From assembly GCF_021531975.1 (NCBI RefSeq), contig NZ_JAFBIY010000001.1:1-64000 (forward strand): DNA of 64,000 bases. The letters are read 5' to 3'. Of this stretch, positions 55,217 to 63,303 are shown in pieces; position 1 is the stretch's first letter; each line of letters begins with the position of its first letter. This DNA comes from Faecalicatena contorta (GTDB taxonomy: Bacteria > Bacillota > Clostridia > Lachnospirales > Lachnospiraceae). A model generated the notes under the pieces. That model was not told the origin of the DNA. It searched no databases and saw only the letters and a program-made list of their open reading frames with translations. Made by a program: the position numbers and the translations under genes.

Positions 55217-56596
55217 CTAGCCTTTAATAAGAGCTTCCCCAATATTTACAACGTCTCCGGCTCCCATAGTTATCAACAGGTCCCCTTTCTGGCAATGTTC
55301 CAGGCAGAAATTTTCAATATCCTTAAATGACGGGATGTAATATACATCACAGCCTTTTTCCTTCATGGCATCGGCAAGCTCGCTGGAAGAAATGCCGATC
55401 GTATTTTTCTCTCTTGCGGCATAAATGTCTGTCATGATCACATGATCCGTATGGCAAAGTGCTTCTACAAACTCCGGGAACAATGCCTTTGTACGGGTAT
55501 AGGTGTGTGGCTGGAAAATGCACCAGATCTCACGATGAGGGTAATGACCGGCAGCGGTCAGACTGGCAGTAATCTCAGTCGGGTGATGTGCATAATCATC
55601 GATCACGGTAACTCCGTTGAATTGTCCTTTATATTCGAAACGACGGTTCGTTCCATGAAAATCCTTCAGTCCTTTTCCTGCTTCTTCCATTGGGATTTCG
55701 AGCTGGTCTGCAACAGCGAGAGCAGCAAGTGCATTGGAAACGTTATGGTCACCATTTACAGACAGTGCGATGCGTGAAACGAAAACGCCATCTCTTAGCA
55801 GATCAAAGGAAGCTTCCCCAAACTCATCGTGTGTGATATTTGCTGCACTGTAATTCATGTCGGATGTAAGACCATACGTAATGACTTTACACGGCAGGTC
55901 ATGTGTGATCTCATCCAGTCGTGCAATCTCTCCGTTGATGACAAGAATACCATCTTCCGGCAGAAGTTCTGCAAATCTGCGGAAAGAGTGTCGGATGTCT
56001 TCCAGGTCTTTGAAGAAATCCAGATGGTCTTCATCTATATTTAATATGATACTGATCTTCGGGAAAAAGTGTAAAAAGCTGTTTGTGTATTCGCATGCCT
56101 CTGTTACAAACACTTCGGAATTTCCAACGCGGATATTTCCGCCGATGGATTTGAGGATACCGCCTACAGATATGGTCGGATCCATATCAGCAGCAAGCAG
56201 AATCTGAGAGAGCATGGATGTCGTTGTTGTCTTTCCGTGTGTACCGGAAACGGCAATCGGAACATTGTAATTCGTCATAAGCTGTCCCAGAAGCTCTGCG
56301 CGAGTCAGCATAGGAAGTCCTTTTTCCTTTGCAGCGCAGAATTCTTCATTGTCTTCACGGATTGCTGCAGTATAAACAACAACATCAATTCCTTCTATAA
56401 TATTAGAAGCTTTCTGACCATAGAAAATAGTCGCACCTGCGGATTCCAGATGATCAGTAAGCGCAGATTCTTTATTATCAGAACCGGAAACGGTAAAGTT
56501 CTCTTTTAACAATATTTCGGCAAGACCGCTCATACTGATACCGCCAATGCCGATGAAATGTATGTGTATCGGTTGATTGAAATTGATTTTATACAT
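55217..56596 (-). CDS. murC: UDP-N-acetylmuramate-L-alanine ligase
   Basis: This 459-residue Mur ligase has IHFIGIGGISMSGLAEIL, ATP site SGTHGKTTTTSM, NIDEDHLDFF and DDYAHHPTEI. It adds L-Ala to UDP-MurNAc in the cytoplasm. GAGGAGG precedes ATG 56,596. The stop lies next to a short region upstream of the DnaD-like gene. Confidence 0.96.
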   Translation of the reverse strand: MYKINFNQPIHIHFIGIGGISMSGLAEILLKENFTVSGSDNKESALTDHLESAGATIFYGQKASNIIEGIDVVVYTAAIREDNEEFCAAKEKGLPMLTRAELLGQLMTNYNVPIAVSGTHGKTTTTSMLSQILLAADMDPTISVGGILKSIGGNIRVGNSEVFVTEACEYTNSFLHFFPKISIILNIDEDHLDFFKDLEDIRHSFRRFAELLPEDGILVINGEIARLDEITHDLPCKVITYGLTSDMNYSAANITHDEFGEASFDLLRDGVFVSRIALSVNGDHNVSNALAALAVADQLEIPMEEAGKGLKDFHGTNRRFEYKGQFNGVTVIDDYAHHPTEITASLTAAGHYPHREIWCIFQPHTYTRTKALFPEFVEALCHTDHVIMTDIYAAREKNTIGISSSELADAMKEKGCDVYYIPSFKDIENFCLEHCQKGDLLITMGAGDVVNIGEALIKG

Positions 56597-56715
56597 AAGA
56601 TATCCTCCTCTATCATATATTTATTATATACACATATATAAAAAAAACCAAGAAAGATTTTTTGTAATATTTTCACAAAAAGTTTACAAAAAATTCATTT
56701 TATTTGTAAAAGACG

Positions 56716-56744
56716 TTCACTAAAAAAGAAATATATGCTATAAT
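56716..56744 (+). promoter_or_regulatory. Promoter of glgCD
   Basis: TTCACT and TATAAT are separated by 17 bases, in an AT-rich region 60 bases before glgC. Confidence 0.7.
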
Positions 56745-56807
56745 AAGACAAACCTCAAAGGACAAGAATAAGTTCCGTGAGAAAGACAACTAAGAAGGGG
56801 TGAAGAC

Positions 56808-58082
56808 ATGAGAAAAAAAGAAATGATAGCAATGCTGTTGGCCGGAGGTCAAGGCAGCAGACTGGGTGTCCTGACAGCTAAAGTTGCCAAGCCAGCCGTT
56901 GCTTTTGGAGGTAAATACAGAATTATCGACTTCCCGCTCAGCAACTGTATTAATTCCGGAATTGATACCGTAGGTGTTTTGACACAGTACCAGCCATTAC
57001 GGCTGAATACACATATCGGTATTGGTATTCCGTGGGATCTGGATCGTAACGTAGGTGGTGTTACGATTCTTCCGCCGTATGAGAAGAGTACAAGCAGTGA
57101 ATGGTATACAGGTACTGCCAATGCCATTTATCAGAATCTGGATTATATGGATTCCTTTAATCCGGATTATGTACTGATTCTTTCCGGTGACCATATTTAT
57201 AAGATGGATTATGAGGTCATGCTGGATTATCATAAGGAAAATCATGCGGATGTTACGATCGCAGCAATGCCTGTACCAATCGAAGAGGCAAGCCGTTTCG
57301 GAATCGTAATCACGGATGATGACGGACGTATTACTGAGTTCCAGGAGAAACCGCCTCAGCCAAAGAGCAATCTTGCATCTATGGGTATTTATATCTTTAG
57401 CTGGCCGGTACTCAAAGAGGCGCTTATCGCGCTGAAGGACGAGCCGGGATGTGACTTTGGTAAGCATATTATTCCATATTGTCACGAGAAGGGTGAGCGT
57501 CTTTTCGCATATGAGTACAATGGATACTGGAAAGATGTAGGAACACTTGGCTCATATTGGGAAGCAAATATGGAGCTTATCGATATTATTCCGGAGTTCA
57601 ATCTGTATGAAGAGTTCTGGAAGATCTATACGAACAGCGGAATCCTTCCGCCGCAATATATTTCTGACAAAGCTGTTGTTGAGAGAAGTATCATTGGTAA
57701 TGGTTCCGAAATATATGGAGAGGTACGTAACTGTGTCATCGGTTCCGGTGTAACGATTGAAGAAGGATCCGTTGTCAGAGACTCCATTATTATGAAAGAT
57801 GTAACCATCGGAAAGAACTGTGTAGTGGATAAGTCTATCGTTGCAGAGAGCTGTAAGATTGGGGACAATGTAACGTTAGGAATCGGCAGTGATGTGCCGA
57901 ATAAATTGAAGCCTGCGATTTATTCATTTGGTCTTGTGACCATAGGAGAAAATTCCCTCATTCCAAGTGATGTACAGATTGGAAAGAATACAGCAATCAG
58001 CGGTATCACAACGAAGGAAGACTATCCGAACGGAGTATTGGAAAGTGGAGAAACATTGATAAAGGCAGGTGAAGTAAAATGA
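56808..58082 (+). CDS. glgC: Glucose-1-phosphate adenylyltransferase
   Basis: This 424-residue nucleotidyltransferase has [16 protein letters not shown], the [15 protein letters not shown] site, GTANAIYQN and a left-handed beta-helix C-terminus. It makes ADP-glucose for glycogen. GAAGGGGTGAAG precedes ATG 56,808. It overlaps glgD by 4 bases, so the two subunits are translated together. Confidence 0.95.
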   Translation: MRKKEMIAMLLAGGQGSRLGVLTAKVAKPAVAFGGKYRIIDFPLSNCINSGIDTVGVLTQYQPLRLNTHIGIGIPWDLDRNVGGVTILPPYEKSTSSEWYTGTANAIYQNLDYMDSFNPDYVLILSGDHIYKMDYEVMLDYHKENHADVTIAAMPVPIEEASRFGIVITDDDGRITEFQEKPPQPKSNLASMGIYIFSWPVLKEALIALKDEPGCDFGKHIIPYCHEKGERLFAYEYNGYWKDVGTLGSYWEANMELIDIIPEFNLYEEFWKIYTNSGILPPQYISDKAVVERSIIGNGSEIYGEVRNCVIGSGVTIEEGSVVRDSIIMKDVTIGKNCVVDKSIVAESCKIGDNVTLGIGSDVPNKLKPAIYSFGLVTIGENSLIPSDVQIGKNTAISGITTKEDYPNGVLESGETLIKAGEVK

Positions 58083-59197
58083 GAGCAGTTGGAATTATTT
58101 TAGCAGGTGGTAACAGTAACAAGATGAGAGAGCTGACTCATAAGCGTGCCGTAGCAGCAATGCCTATCGCAGGAAGTTACAGAGCGATTGACTTTGCACT
58201 GAGTAATATGTCTAATTCTCATGTTCAGAAAGTGGCAGTATTAACACAGTATAATGCCCGCTCATTAAATGAACATCTGAATTCCTCCAAGTGGTGGGAT
58301 TTCGGAAGAAAACAGGGCGGATTATATGTTTTTACTCCTACAATAACAATAGATAACGGATATTGGTACAGAGGAACTGCAGATGCTATTTATCAGAATC
58401 TGGATTTCCTGAAGAGATGTCATGAGCCATATGTAATCCTGACTTCCGGTGATGCGGTATACAAGCTGGATTATAACAAGGTTCTGGAATACCACATCGA
58501 AAAGAAAGCGGACATCACAGTTGTATGTAAGGATCTGGATCCGGGTGAGGATGCAAGTCGTTTCGGTACAATTAAGATGGATGATGACATGCGGATTCAG
58601 GAGTTTGAAGAGAAGCCGATGGTAGCGACATCTAATACGGTATCTACAGGAATCTATGTTATCAGAAGAAGACTGCTGATCGAACTGATCGAGCATTGCG
58701 CAGAAGAAGAGAGACATGATTTTGTAACCGACATTTTGATCAGATATAAGAATCTGAAGAAAATTTACGGTTATAAGATAAATGAATACTGGAGCAACAT
58801 TTCAACAGTAGATGCTTACTACAAGACAAATATGGATTTTCTGAAACCGGAAGTAAGAAATTATTTCTTCAAACAGTATCCGGAAATCTACTCTAAAGTA
58901 GCAGATCTGCCGCCGGCAAAATACAATCCGGGAGCAACGGTTAAGAACAGTCTGGTTGCAAGTGGATGTATTGTTAATGGTACAGTAGAAAACTCCGTAA
59001 TATTTAAGAAAGTATTCGTTGGTAATAATTGTGTGATTAAGAATTCTATTATTCTGAACGATGTCTATCTTGGGGATAATACATATATTGAAAATTGTAT
59101 TGTAGAAAGTCGTGATACAATTAGAGCCAACACAAGATATGTTGGGGAAAATGGAGTGAAAGTGGTTGTTGAGAAGAACGAGAGGTATGCACTATAG
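58079..59197 (+). CDS. glgD: GlgD subunit of ADP-glucose pyrophosphorylase
   Basis: This 372-residue paralogue of GlgC keeps the [14 protein letters not shown] opening but with changed catalytic residues. In Firmicutes GlgD is the regulatory or non-catalytic partner that raises GlgC activity. No glycogen synthase or branching enzyme gene lies nearby. Confidence 0.94.
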   Translation: MRAVGIILAGGNSNKMRELTHKRAVAAMPIAGSYRAIDFALSNMSNSHVQKVAVLTQYNARSLNEHLNSSKWWDFGRKQGGLYVFTPTITIDNGYWYRGTADAIYQNLDFLKRCHEPYVILTSGDAVYKLDYNKVLEYHIEKKADITVVCKDLDPGEDASRFGTIKMDDDMRIQEFEEKPMVATSNTVSTGIYVIRRRLLIELIEHCAEEERHDFVTDILIRYKNLKKIYGYKINEYWSNISTVDAYYKTNMDFLKPEVRNYFFKQYPEIYSKVADLPPAKYNPGATVKNSLVASGCIVNGTVENSVIFKKVFVGNNCVIKNSIILNDVYLGDNTYIENCIVESRDTIRANTRYVGENGVKVVVEKNERYAL

Positions 59198-59230
59198 TGC
59201 GTCCTGAAAAAGGAAAGGGGCTGTCAGAAA

Positions 59231-59503
59231 ATGCAGATTACAGATGTACGCGTGCGTAAAGTGGCGAAAGAAGGTAAATTAAAAGCGGTTGTGTCTATTA
59301 CAATGGATGATGAGTTTGTTGTACATGACATTAAAGTCATAGAAGGGGAAAAAGGGCTTTTTATCGCAATGCCAAGTAAAAAAGCACTGGATGGAGAGTA
59401 TCGTGATATCGCACATCCGATCAACTCCGGAACAAGAGAGCGTATACAGAGCATTATTCTTGAAAAATACGAAGAAGCACTGAACGAAGAAGTAGAAGAA
59501 TAA
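59231..59503 (+). CDS. spoVG: Septation/sporulation regulator SpoVG
   Basis: This 90-residue protein opens with [11 protein letters not shown] and has [10 protein letters not shown] and [15 protein letters not shown], the full SpoVG core. It binds RNA or DNA and affects septation, capsule and sporulation. AAAGGGGCTG precedes ATG 59,231. Its stop codon touches REP-like repeat 2. Confidence 0.95.
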   Translation: MQITDVRVRKVAKEGKLKAVVSITMDDEFVVHDIKVIEGEKGLFIAMPSKKALDGEYRDIAHPINSGTRERIQSIILEKYEEALNEEVEE

Positions 59504-59567
59504 AATTGGGGACGGGGTTTTTTTCAAAAAACCCCGTCCCCAATTTTATTTTAGGGTGTCCCTTTTT
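59502..59567. repeat. REP-like palindromic repeat 2
   Basis: ATTGGGGACGGGGTTTTTTT and its complement form a stem of about 18 bp, followed by a spacer and GGGTGTCCCTTTTT, the reverse of the GGGACA head. It lies between convergent spoVG and rluA. The rluA stop and its last codons (QKGTP) are within the repeat head. It should act as a terminator for both genes. Confidence 0.9.
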
Positions 59568-60261
59568 GAGATATGTCAAAGGTCATGGGTTTATGCGTGC
59601 GAGGGTGCTCAAATTCTAATTTGTAAGCACACAGACAAATATTCTGCCATTCGGATTTGCTTTGGGAATGCGGATTATACTTGGTATCGCCAATAATCGG
59701 ACAGTTGATTCCGGAAAGCTGTACACGGATCTGGTGGTGGCGTCCGGTATCAAGGAGAATATCAAGCTCGGTTGGGGACGGGGTTTTTTCGAAAAAACCC
59801 CGTCCCCAATTGAAATTACCCTGTCCCTTTTGGATAATTTTATATTTAAGTCGGGCAAATTTAGCACCAGGGGTATCGGGAGTACATATTCGGGACGTGT
59901 TTGTCCGGGCATCTTTGATCAGATAATTTTCCAAAGTACCTTCAGAAGATGCAGGGGGATTTTCAACCAGTGCACGATAATGTTTCCCGAATCCACGAGA
60001 GGTTAGTTGTCTGTTTAGTTCTTTTGCAGCAAAGGGAGTTTTGGCAAAAACTAAAATTCCGCTTACAGGCTGATCCAGGCGATGGATGACAGCGAGATAG
60101 GGCTCGCCGGCAGCTGGATTTGTCTGATAAAGATGATTTTTAAGTAAACTGACCATGTCAGGGGTTCCTATTTTGCAACATTCTGTTGCTATTTTGGGTG
60201 GTTTTACACAGACAATGATGTCTTTGTCTTCGTGCAAAACCGCTATTTTACTGGGTTTCAT
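59551..60261 (-). CDS. RluA-family pseudouridine synthase with coding REP insertion
   Basis: This 236-residue synthase has the catalytic Asp63 in HRLDQPVSGI and the conserved TGRHHQIRVQL near 172-182. Residues about 145-164 (GRGFFEKTPSP in the middle) come from a REP-like repeat inserted in frame. They fall between the KYKII strand and the LDILLDTGRHHQ strand, in a probable surface loop. The last residues and stop codon come from another repeat. It lacks an S4 domain, so its target (rRNA or tRNA) is open. All core motifs are intact, so activity is plausible. Confidence 0.85.
   Translation of the reverse strand: MKPSKIAVLHEDKDIIVCVKPPKIATECCKIGTPDMVSLLKNHLYQTNPAAGEPYLAVIHRLDQPVSGILVFAKTPFAAKELNRQLTSRGFGKHYRALVENPPASSEGTLENYLIKDARTNTSRICTPDTPGAKFARLKYKIIQKGQGNFNWGRGFFEKTPSPTELDILLDTGRHHQIRVQLSGINCPIIGDTKYNPHSQSKSEWQNICLCAYKLEFEHPRTHKPMTFDISQKGTP
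59770..59832 (-). repeat. REP-like palindromic repeat 3, inside rluA
   Basis: On the minus strand it reads AAAAGGGACAGGG, a spacer with TTTCAATT, then GGGGACGGGGTTTTTTCG and its complement. It is the closest relative of repeat 1. The insert keeps the rluA frame open, adding about 20 codons. Confidence 0.9.
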
Positions 60262-60341
60262 GGCAATTCTCCTGTCTGAATAGTAATTTCTATTATTAAA
60301 ACATGATATGAAAAAAAGTGCAATATTTGTTGAAAGTATGC

Positions 60342-60469
60342 TATAATGTTTATATCAACATAAAATGCGGAAAAACAAGTCGTTTGGATGTTCTGATCAA
60401 ACAAAAAGTTTTTCTGAGAAGCGGGAAATTAGAGGGAGAATTTCCCGCTTTGTCTTGACAAAGTTTTTT
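60342..60469 (+). ncRNA. Candidate small RNA or untranslated leader
   Basis: A TATAAT box at 60,342-60,347 is followed by about 70 bases without a gene. Then comes AGCGGGAAATT paired perfectly with AATTTCCCGCT (60,420-60,449), and at once CTTTGTC/GACAAAG with TTTTTT (60,448-60,469). The second hairpin looks like an intrinsic terminator. Together they could make an RNA of about 110 bases. No known family was recognised. Confidence 0.4.
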
Positions 60470-60483
60470 CCATGGATTAAAAT
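60455..60483 (+). promoter_or_regulatory. Candidate promoter of the proS leader
   Basis: TTGACA at 60,455 and TAAAAT at 60,478 have a 17-base spacer. The -35 box lies inside the preceding terminator-like hairpin. A further AT-rich box (TATAAA near 60,530) could be used instead. Confidence 0.5.
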
Positions 60484-60539
60484 TACGTTTAATCGTATCC
60501 GATTTAAACAGCTTTGTTTGAACGGATAAAATATAAAAT

Positions 60540-60769
60540 AGGGTGTTGAAGAGGAATAGTATATGTAAGCAGGCGCAGAGAGGAAGTCATGTTGGTGTGA
60601 GACTTCTGCCTAGAACTACCTAGAACCCGCCTCGGAGCCTCTGTATAAGATACAGCGTCTCACCGGCGTTAACGGTAATTGAGAGAGCTGCAGAATAATG
60701 CAGTTAACTAGGGTGGTACCGCCGAGCTTTTCGGTCCCTTTTGAGGGGGCGTAGAGCTCGGCGTTTTGT
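60540..60769 (+). ncRNA. T-box riboswitch of proS
   Basis: The leader contains the hallmark T-box AGGGTGGTACCGC at about 60,709-60,722, whose UGGU pairs with the acceptor end of an A73 tRNA, as in tRNA-Pro. It is followed by the terminator CGCCGAGCT/AGCTCGGCG with TTTT. Upstream, AGAGGAATAGTA and paired elements fit Stem I. A specifier triplet could be CCU or CCG near 60,615-60,635. Uncharged tRNA-Pro would favour antitermination and proS expression. Confidence 0.92.
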
Positions 60770-60893
60770 GTTATGGATGCATTTTATAAAGCTATTGGAG
60801 ATGTATAAGAAGCACAAATATGTCAGACGGATGCTCCCGATTGAATATTGTGGGGCAAGGGCCCTGCCAGAAAAGAAAAGGAGAAAGAGAAAC

Positions 60894-62333
60894 ATGGCAA
60901 AGGAAAAATTAGTAAAAAATATCACATCACGTGATGAAAATTTTGCACAGTGGTACACAGATGTAGTACGTGAAGCGGAACTGTGTGATTATTCAAGTGT
61001 AAAAGGATGTCTGAACTATCTGCCAAATGGTTATGCTATTTGGGAACTTATCCAGGCTGACCTGGACAGAAGGTTTAAAGAAACGGGTGTAGAGAATGTG
61101 TCTCTTCCACTTCTTATTCCAGAGAGCCTTCTTGAGAAAGAGGCAGATCACGTTGAAGGTTTTGCACCGGAAGTAGCATGGGTTACACATGGTGGCATGG
61201 AAAGACTTCAGGAAAGACTTTGTATTCGTCCGACGTCAGAAACTTTATTCTGTGACCTGTGGTCTAAAATGGTAAAATCTCACAGGGACCTTCCGAAAGT
61301 ATGGAATCAGTGGAATTCTGTTCTTCGTTGGGAAAAGACAACAAGACCTTTCCTGCGTTCCAGAGAGTTCTTATGGCAGGAAGGACATACTCTGCATGCA
61401 ACATATGAAGAAGCAGAAGAAAGAACAATTCAGATGTGGGAAGTATACAAAGACTGCTATCGTGAGACAATGGCGATTCCATTTGTAGCAGGAAGAAAGG
61501 CTGAGCATGAGAAATTTGCCGGAGCAGAAGATACTTATACGATCGAGGCACTCATGCATGATGGAAAAGCACTTCAGTCTGCAACAAGTCATTTCTTTGG
61601 AAGTGGGTTCCCGGATGCATTCGGTATTAAATATATTGACAAAAATAATGAACCTCACAGCTGTTATGAGACATCATGGGGATGGTCAACAAGAAGTATT
61701 GGAGCACTTATTATGGTGCATGGTGATGATGACGGTCTTGTACTTCCACCACATGTTGCTCCTGTTGAATGTAGAATCATTCCGATCGCACAGCATAAGG
61801 AAGGCGTACTTGACAGAGCAAATGCACTTTTGGATGAACTTAAGAAGGCAGGTTACAGAGTGAAGATTGATGACTCTGAAAAGAGCCCGGGATGGAAATT
61901 CTCTGAGCAGGAGATTCTTGGTATTCCAACTCGTATCGAAATCGGACCAAAGGATATCGAGAAAAATCAGGTCATTGTAGTACGTCGTGATAACCGTGAA
62001 AAGATCATAGTATCTATGGATGAAATTGCAACGAAGCTGAGAGATATTCTGGAGACAATTCAGAAAGATATGTACAACCGCGCAGAAGAGTTCTTGAATT
62101 CTCACATTGACACAGCGGTAACTATGGAGGAAATGGAGAAGAAATTCAAAGACAACCGTGGATTCGTAAAAGCTTGCTGGTGTGGAGATCCAGAGTGTGA
62201 AGGCGAAGTGAAGTATGTTACAGGTGGAGCCGCAACAAGATGTCTGATTGAAGATGAGGAAATGATTTCTGATAAATGTATTTGGTGCGGAAAACCGGCG
62301 AAACATATGGCTTACTGGGGAAAATCTTATTAA
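60894..62333 (+). CDS. proS: Prolyl-tRNA synthetase, short archaeal/eukaryote-like type
   Basis: This 479-residue class II synthetase lacks the editing insertion domain of long bacterial ProRS. It has CIRPTSETLFCDLW (motif 2 lead), FLRSREFLWQEGHT, and a C-terminal zinc-like domain with CWCGDPEC and CIWCGKP. AAAGGAGAAAGAG supports ATG 60,894; a longer frame from 60,741 starts in the T-box terminator. It is controlled by the T-box. Confidence 0.95.
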   Translation: MAKEKLVKNITSRDENFAQWYTDVVREAELCDYSSVKGCLNYLPNGYAIWELIQADLDRRFKETGVENVSLPLLIPESLLEKEADHVEGFAPEVAWVTHGGMERLQERLCIRPTSETLFCDLWSKMVKSHRDLPKVWNQWNSVLRWEKTTRPFLRSREFLWQEGHTLHATYEEAEERTIQMWEVYKDCYRETMAIPFVAGRKAEHEKFAGAEDTYTIEALMHDGKALQSATSHFFGSGFPDAFGIKYIDKNNEPHSCYETSWGWSTRSIGALIMVHGDDDGLVLPPHVAPVECRIIPIAQHKEGVLDRANALLDELKKAGYRVKIDDSEKSPGWKFSEQEILGIPTRIEIGPKDIEKNQVIVVRRDNREKIIVSMDEIATKLRDILETIQKDMYNRAEEFLNSHIDTAVTMEEMEKKFKDNRGFVKACWCGDPECEGEVKYVTGGAATRCLIEDEEMISDKCIWCGKPAKHMAYWGKSY

Positions 62334-62344
62334 ATCTCCTTGAT

Positions 62345-62425
62345 CGGGGACGGGGTTTTTTGAAAAAAACCCCGTCCCAAATTGAAATAGCCGTGTCCCT
62401 CAATTTATATGCGGTGTCCCTTTTG
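62345..62425 (+). repeat. REP-like palindromic repeat 4, left of RAYT
   Basis: CGGGGACGGGGTTTTTTG and a complementary arm form the stem, followed by CCGTGTCCCT and a second GGTGTCCCTTTTG head. It stands between proS and the RAYT gene, and the RAYT ribosome binding site begins at its end. Confidence 0.88.
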
Positions 62426-62440
62426 AAAGGAAGGGATTAC

Positions 62441-63211
62441 ATGCCAAGACGGGCGAGAAGGGAAAGCTCGACAGGTATATATCACGTGATGACTCGTGGA
62501 TTGAATAAAATGCCTGTTTTTAAAGAGAAACGAGAAAAAACGAGATTCGTCAATCTGATTCGTGAGAATTTGTCAAAATATGATGTGGCAATATATGCAT
62601 ATTGTATTATGCCAAATCATTTTCATTTATTAATCAAGGCTGATTTGCAAGAATTGGCATCATTTATGGCTAAAATCTTAGCTTCATTTGCACATTATTA
62701 TAACTTCAAGCATTGTAGAGTAGGATATGTTTTTCAGGATCGGTTTAAAAGTCAATGTATAGAACAAGAGAATTATTTTTGGAATTGTTTTCGTTATATA
62801 CATAGAAATCCATCAAAAAATGGAAGGTTAGAAGATTTGCTTAGGTATGAATATAGTAGCATGGCAGATTTATATTACAATAATAAATCAGATATTATCG
62901 CAAAAGAATCCTTTGAAAAAATGAAAAAAAGATTTTATACAAGACAGGATTTTCTGGCATTTCATGATAAAGGAAGCTGGGATATATTTGAAGATGTTGA
63001 AGAAGATATAGAAGATAATAATTTTAGAATTGCAAATGAATTACTCACAGAATATCAATGGAAATACGACCTGTCGGATAAGGAAGTGTTGGAATATATT
63101 AAGACACGAAGAGAATATGAAAACGAGTTAATGAAAATACTTCAAGTATCGAAAAAGAAAGTACTACAAATAGAAGATGTTATCAGACAGAAACAAAGAG
63201 GGACAGGATAA
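62441..63211 (+). CDS. RAYT: REP-associated Y1 transposase
   Basis: This 256-residue IS200-like single-strand HUH enzyme has the N-terminal RESSTGIYHVMTRG, metal motif NHFHLL (His60, His62), catalytic Tyr near 86-87, and the RVGYVFQDRFKS signature. A C-terminal domain of about 110 residues with an HTH-like end follows. RAYTs cut single-stranded REP hairpins and are thought to spread them. Here the gene is flanked by repeats 4 and 5, and three more copies lie within 16 kb. GAAAGGAAGGG precedes ATG 62,441. It is AT-richer than its neighbours. Confidence 0.92.
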   Translation: MPRRARRESSTGIYHVMTRGLNKMPVFKEKREKTRFVNLIRENLSKYDVAIYAYCIMPNHFHLLIKADLQELASFMAKILASFAHYYNFKHCRVGYVFQDRFKSQCIEQENYFWNCFRYIHRNPSKNGRLEDLLRYEYSSMADLYYNNKSDIIAKESFEKMKKRFYTRQDFLAFHDKGSWDIFEDVEEDIEDNNFRIANELLTEYQWKYDLSDKEVLEYIKTRREYENELMKILQVSKKKVLQIEDVIRQKQRGTG

Positions 63212-63215
63212 AATG

Positions 63216-63275
63216 AAAAAGGGACACGGCTATTTCAATTTGGGACGGGGGAAATTGAAAAAAACCCCGTCCCCA
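63216..63275 (+). repeat. REP-like palindromic repeat 5, right of RAYT
   Basis: AAAAGGGACACGG, a spacer TATTTCAATT, then GGGACGGGGG and a complementary AAACCCCGTCCCC arm. The loop differs from the others (GAAATTGAAA in place of part of the T run). It is in the same orientation as repeat 1 and opposite to repeat 4, so the RAYT gene lies between inverted copies. Confidence 0.88.
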
Positions 63276-63284
63276 TGTTATAAT
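63255..63284 (+). promoter_or_regulatory. Candidate cca promoter using REP sequence
   Basis: TTGAAA (63,255-63,260), inside repeat 5, and TATAAT (63,279-63,284), just outside it, are 18 bases apart and 20 bases upstream of the cca ribosome binding site. Confidence 0.55.
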
Positions 63285-63303
63285 ATGAGTGGAGGAAATG
63301 ATT

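Noticed and set aside
60741-60893. Longer proS start
   Set aside because: It begins inside the T-box terminator and adds a basic segment foreign to ProRS; ATG 60,894 has a strong ribosome binding site.
61686-62306. 206-codon antisense frame within proS
   Set aside because: It is a shadow of a well-supported synthetase gene and matches no family.
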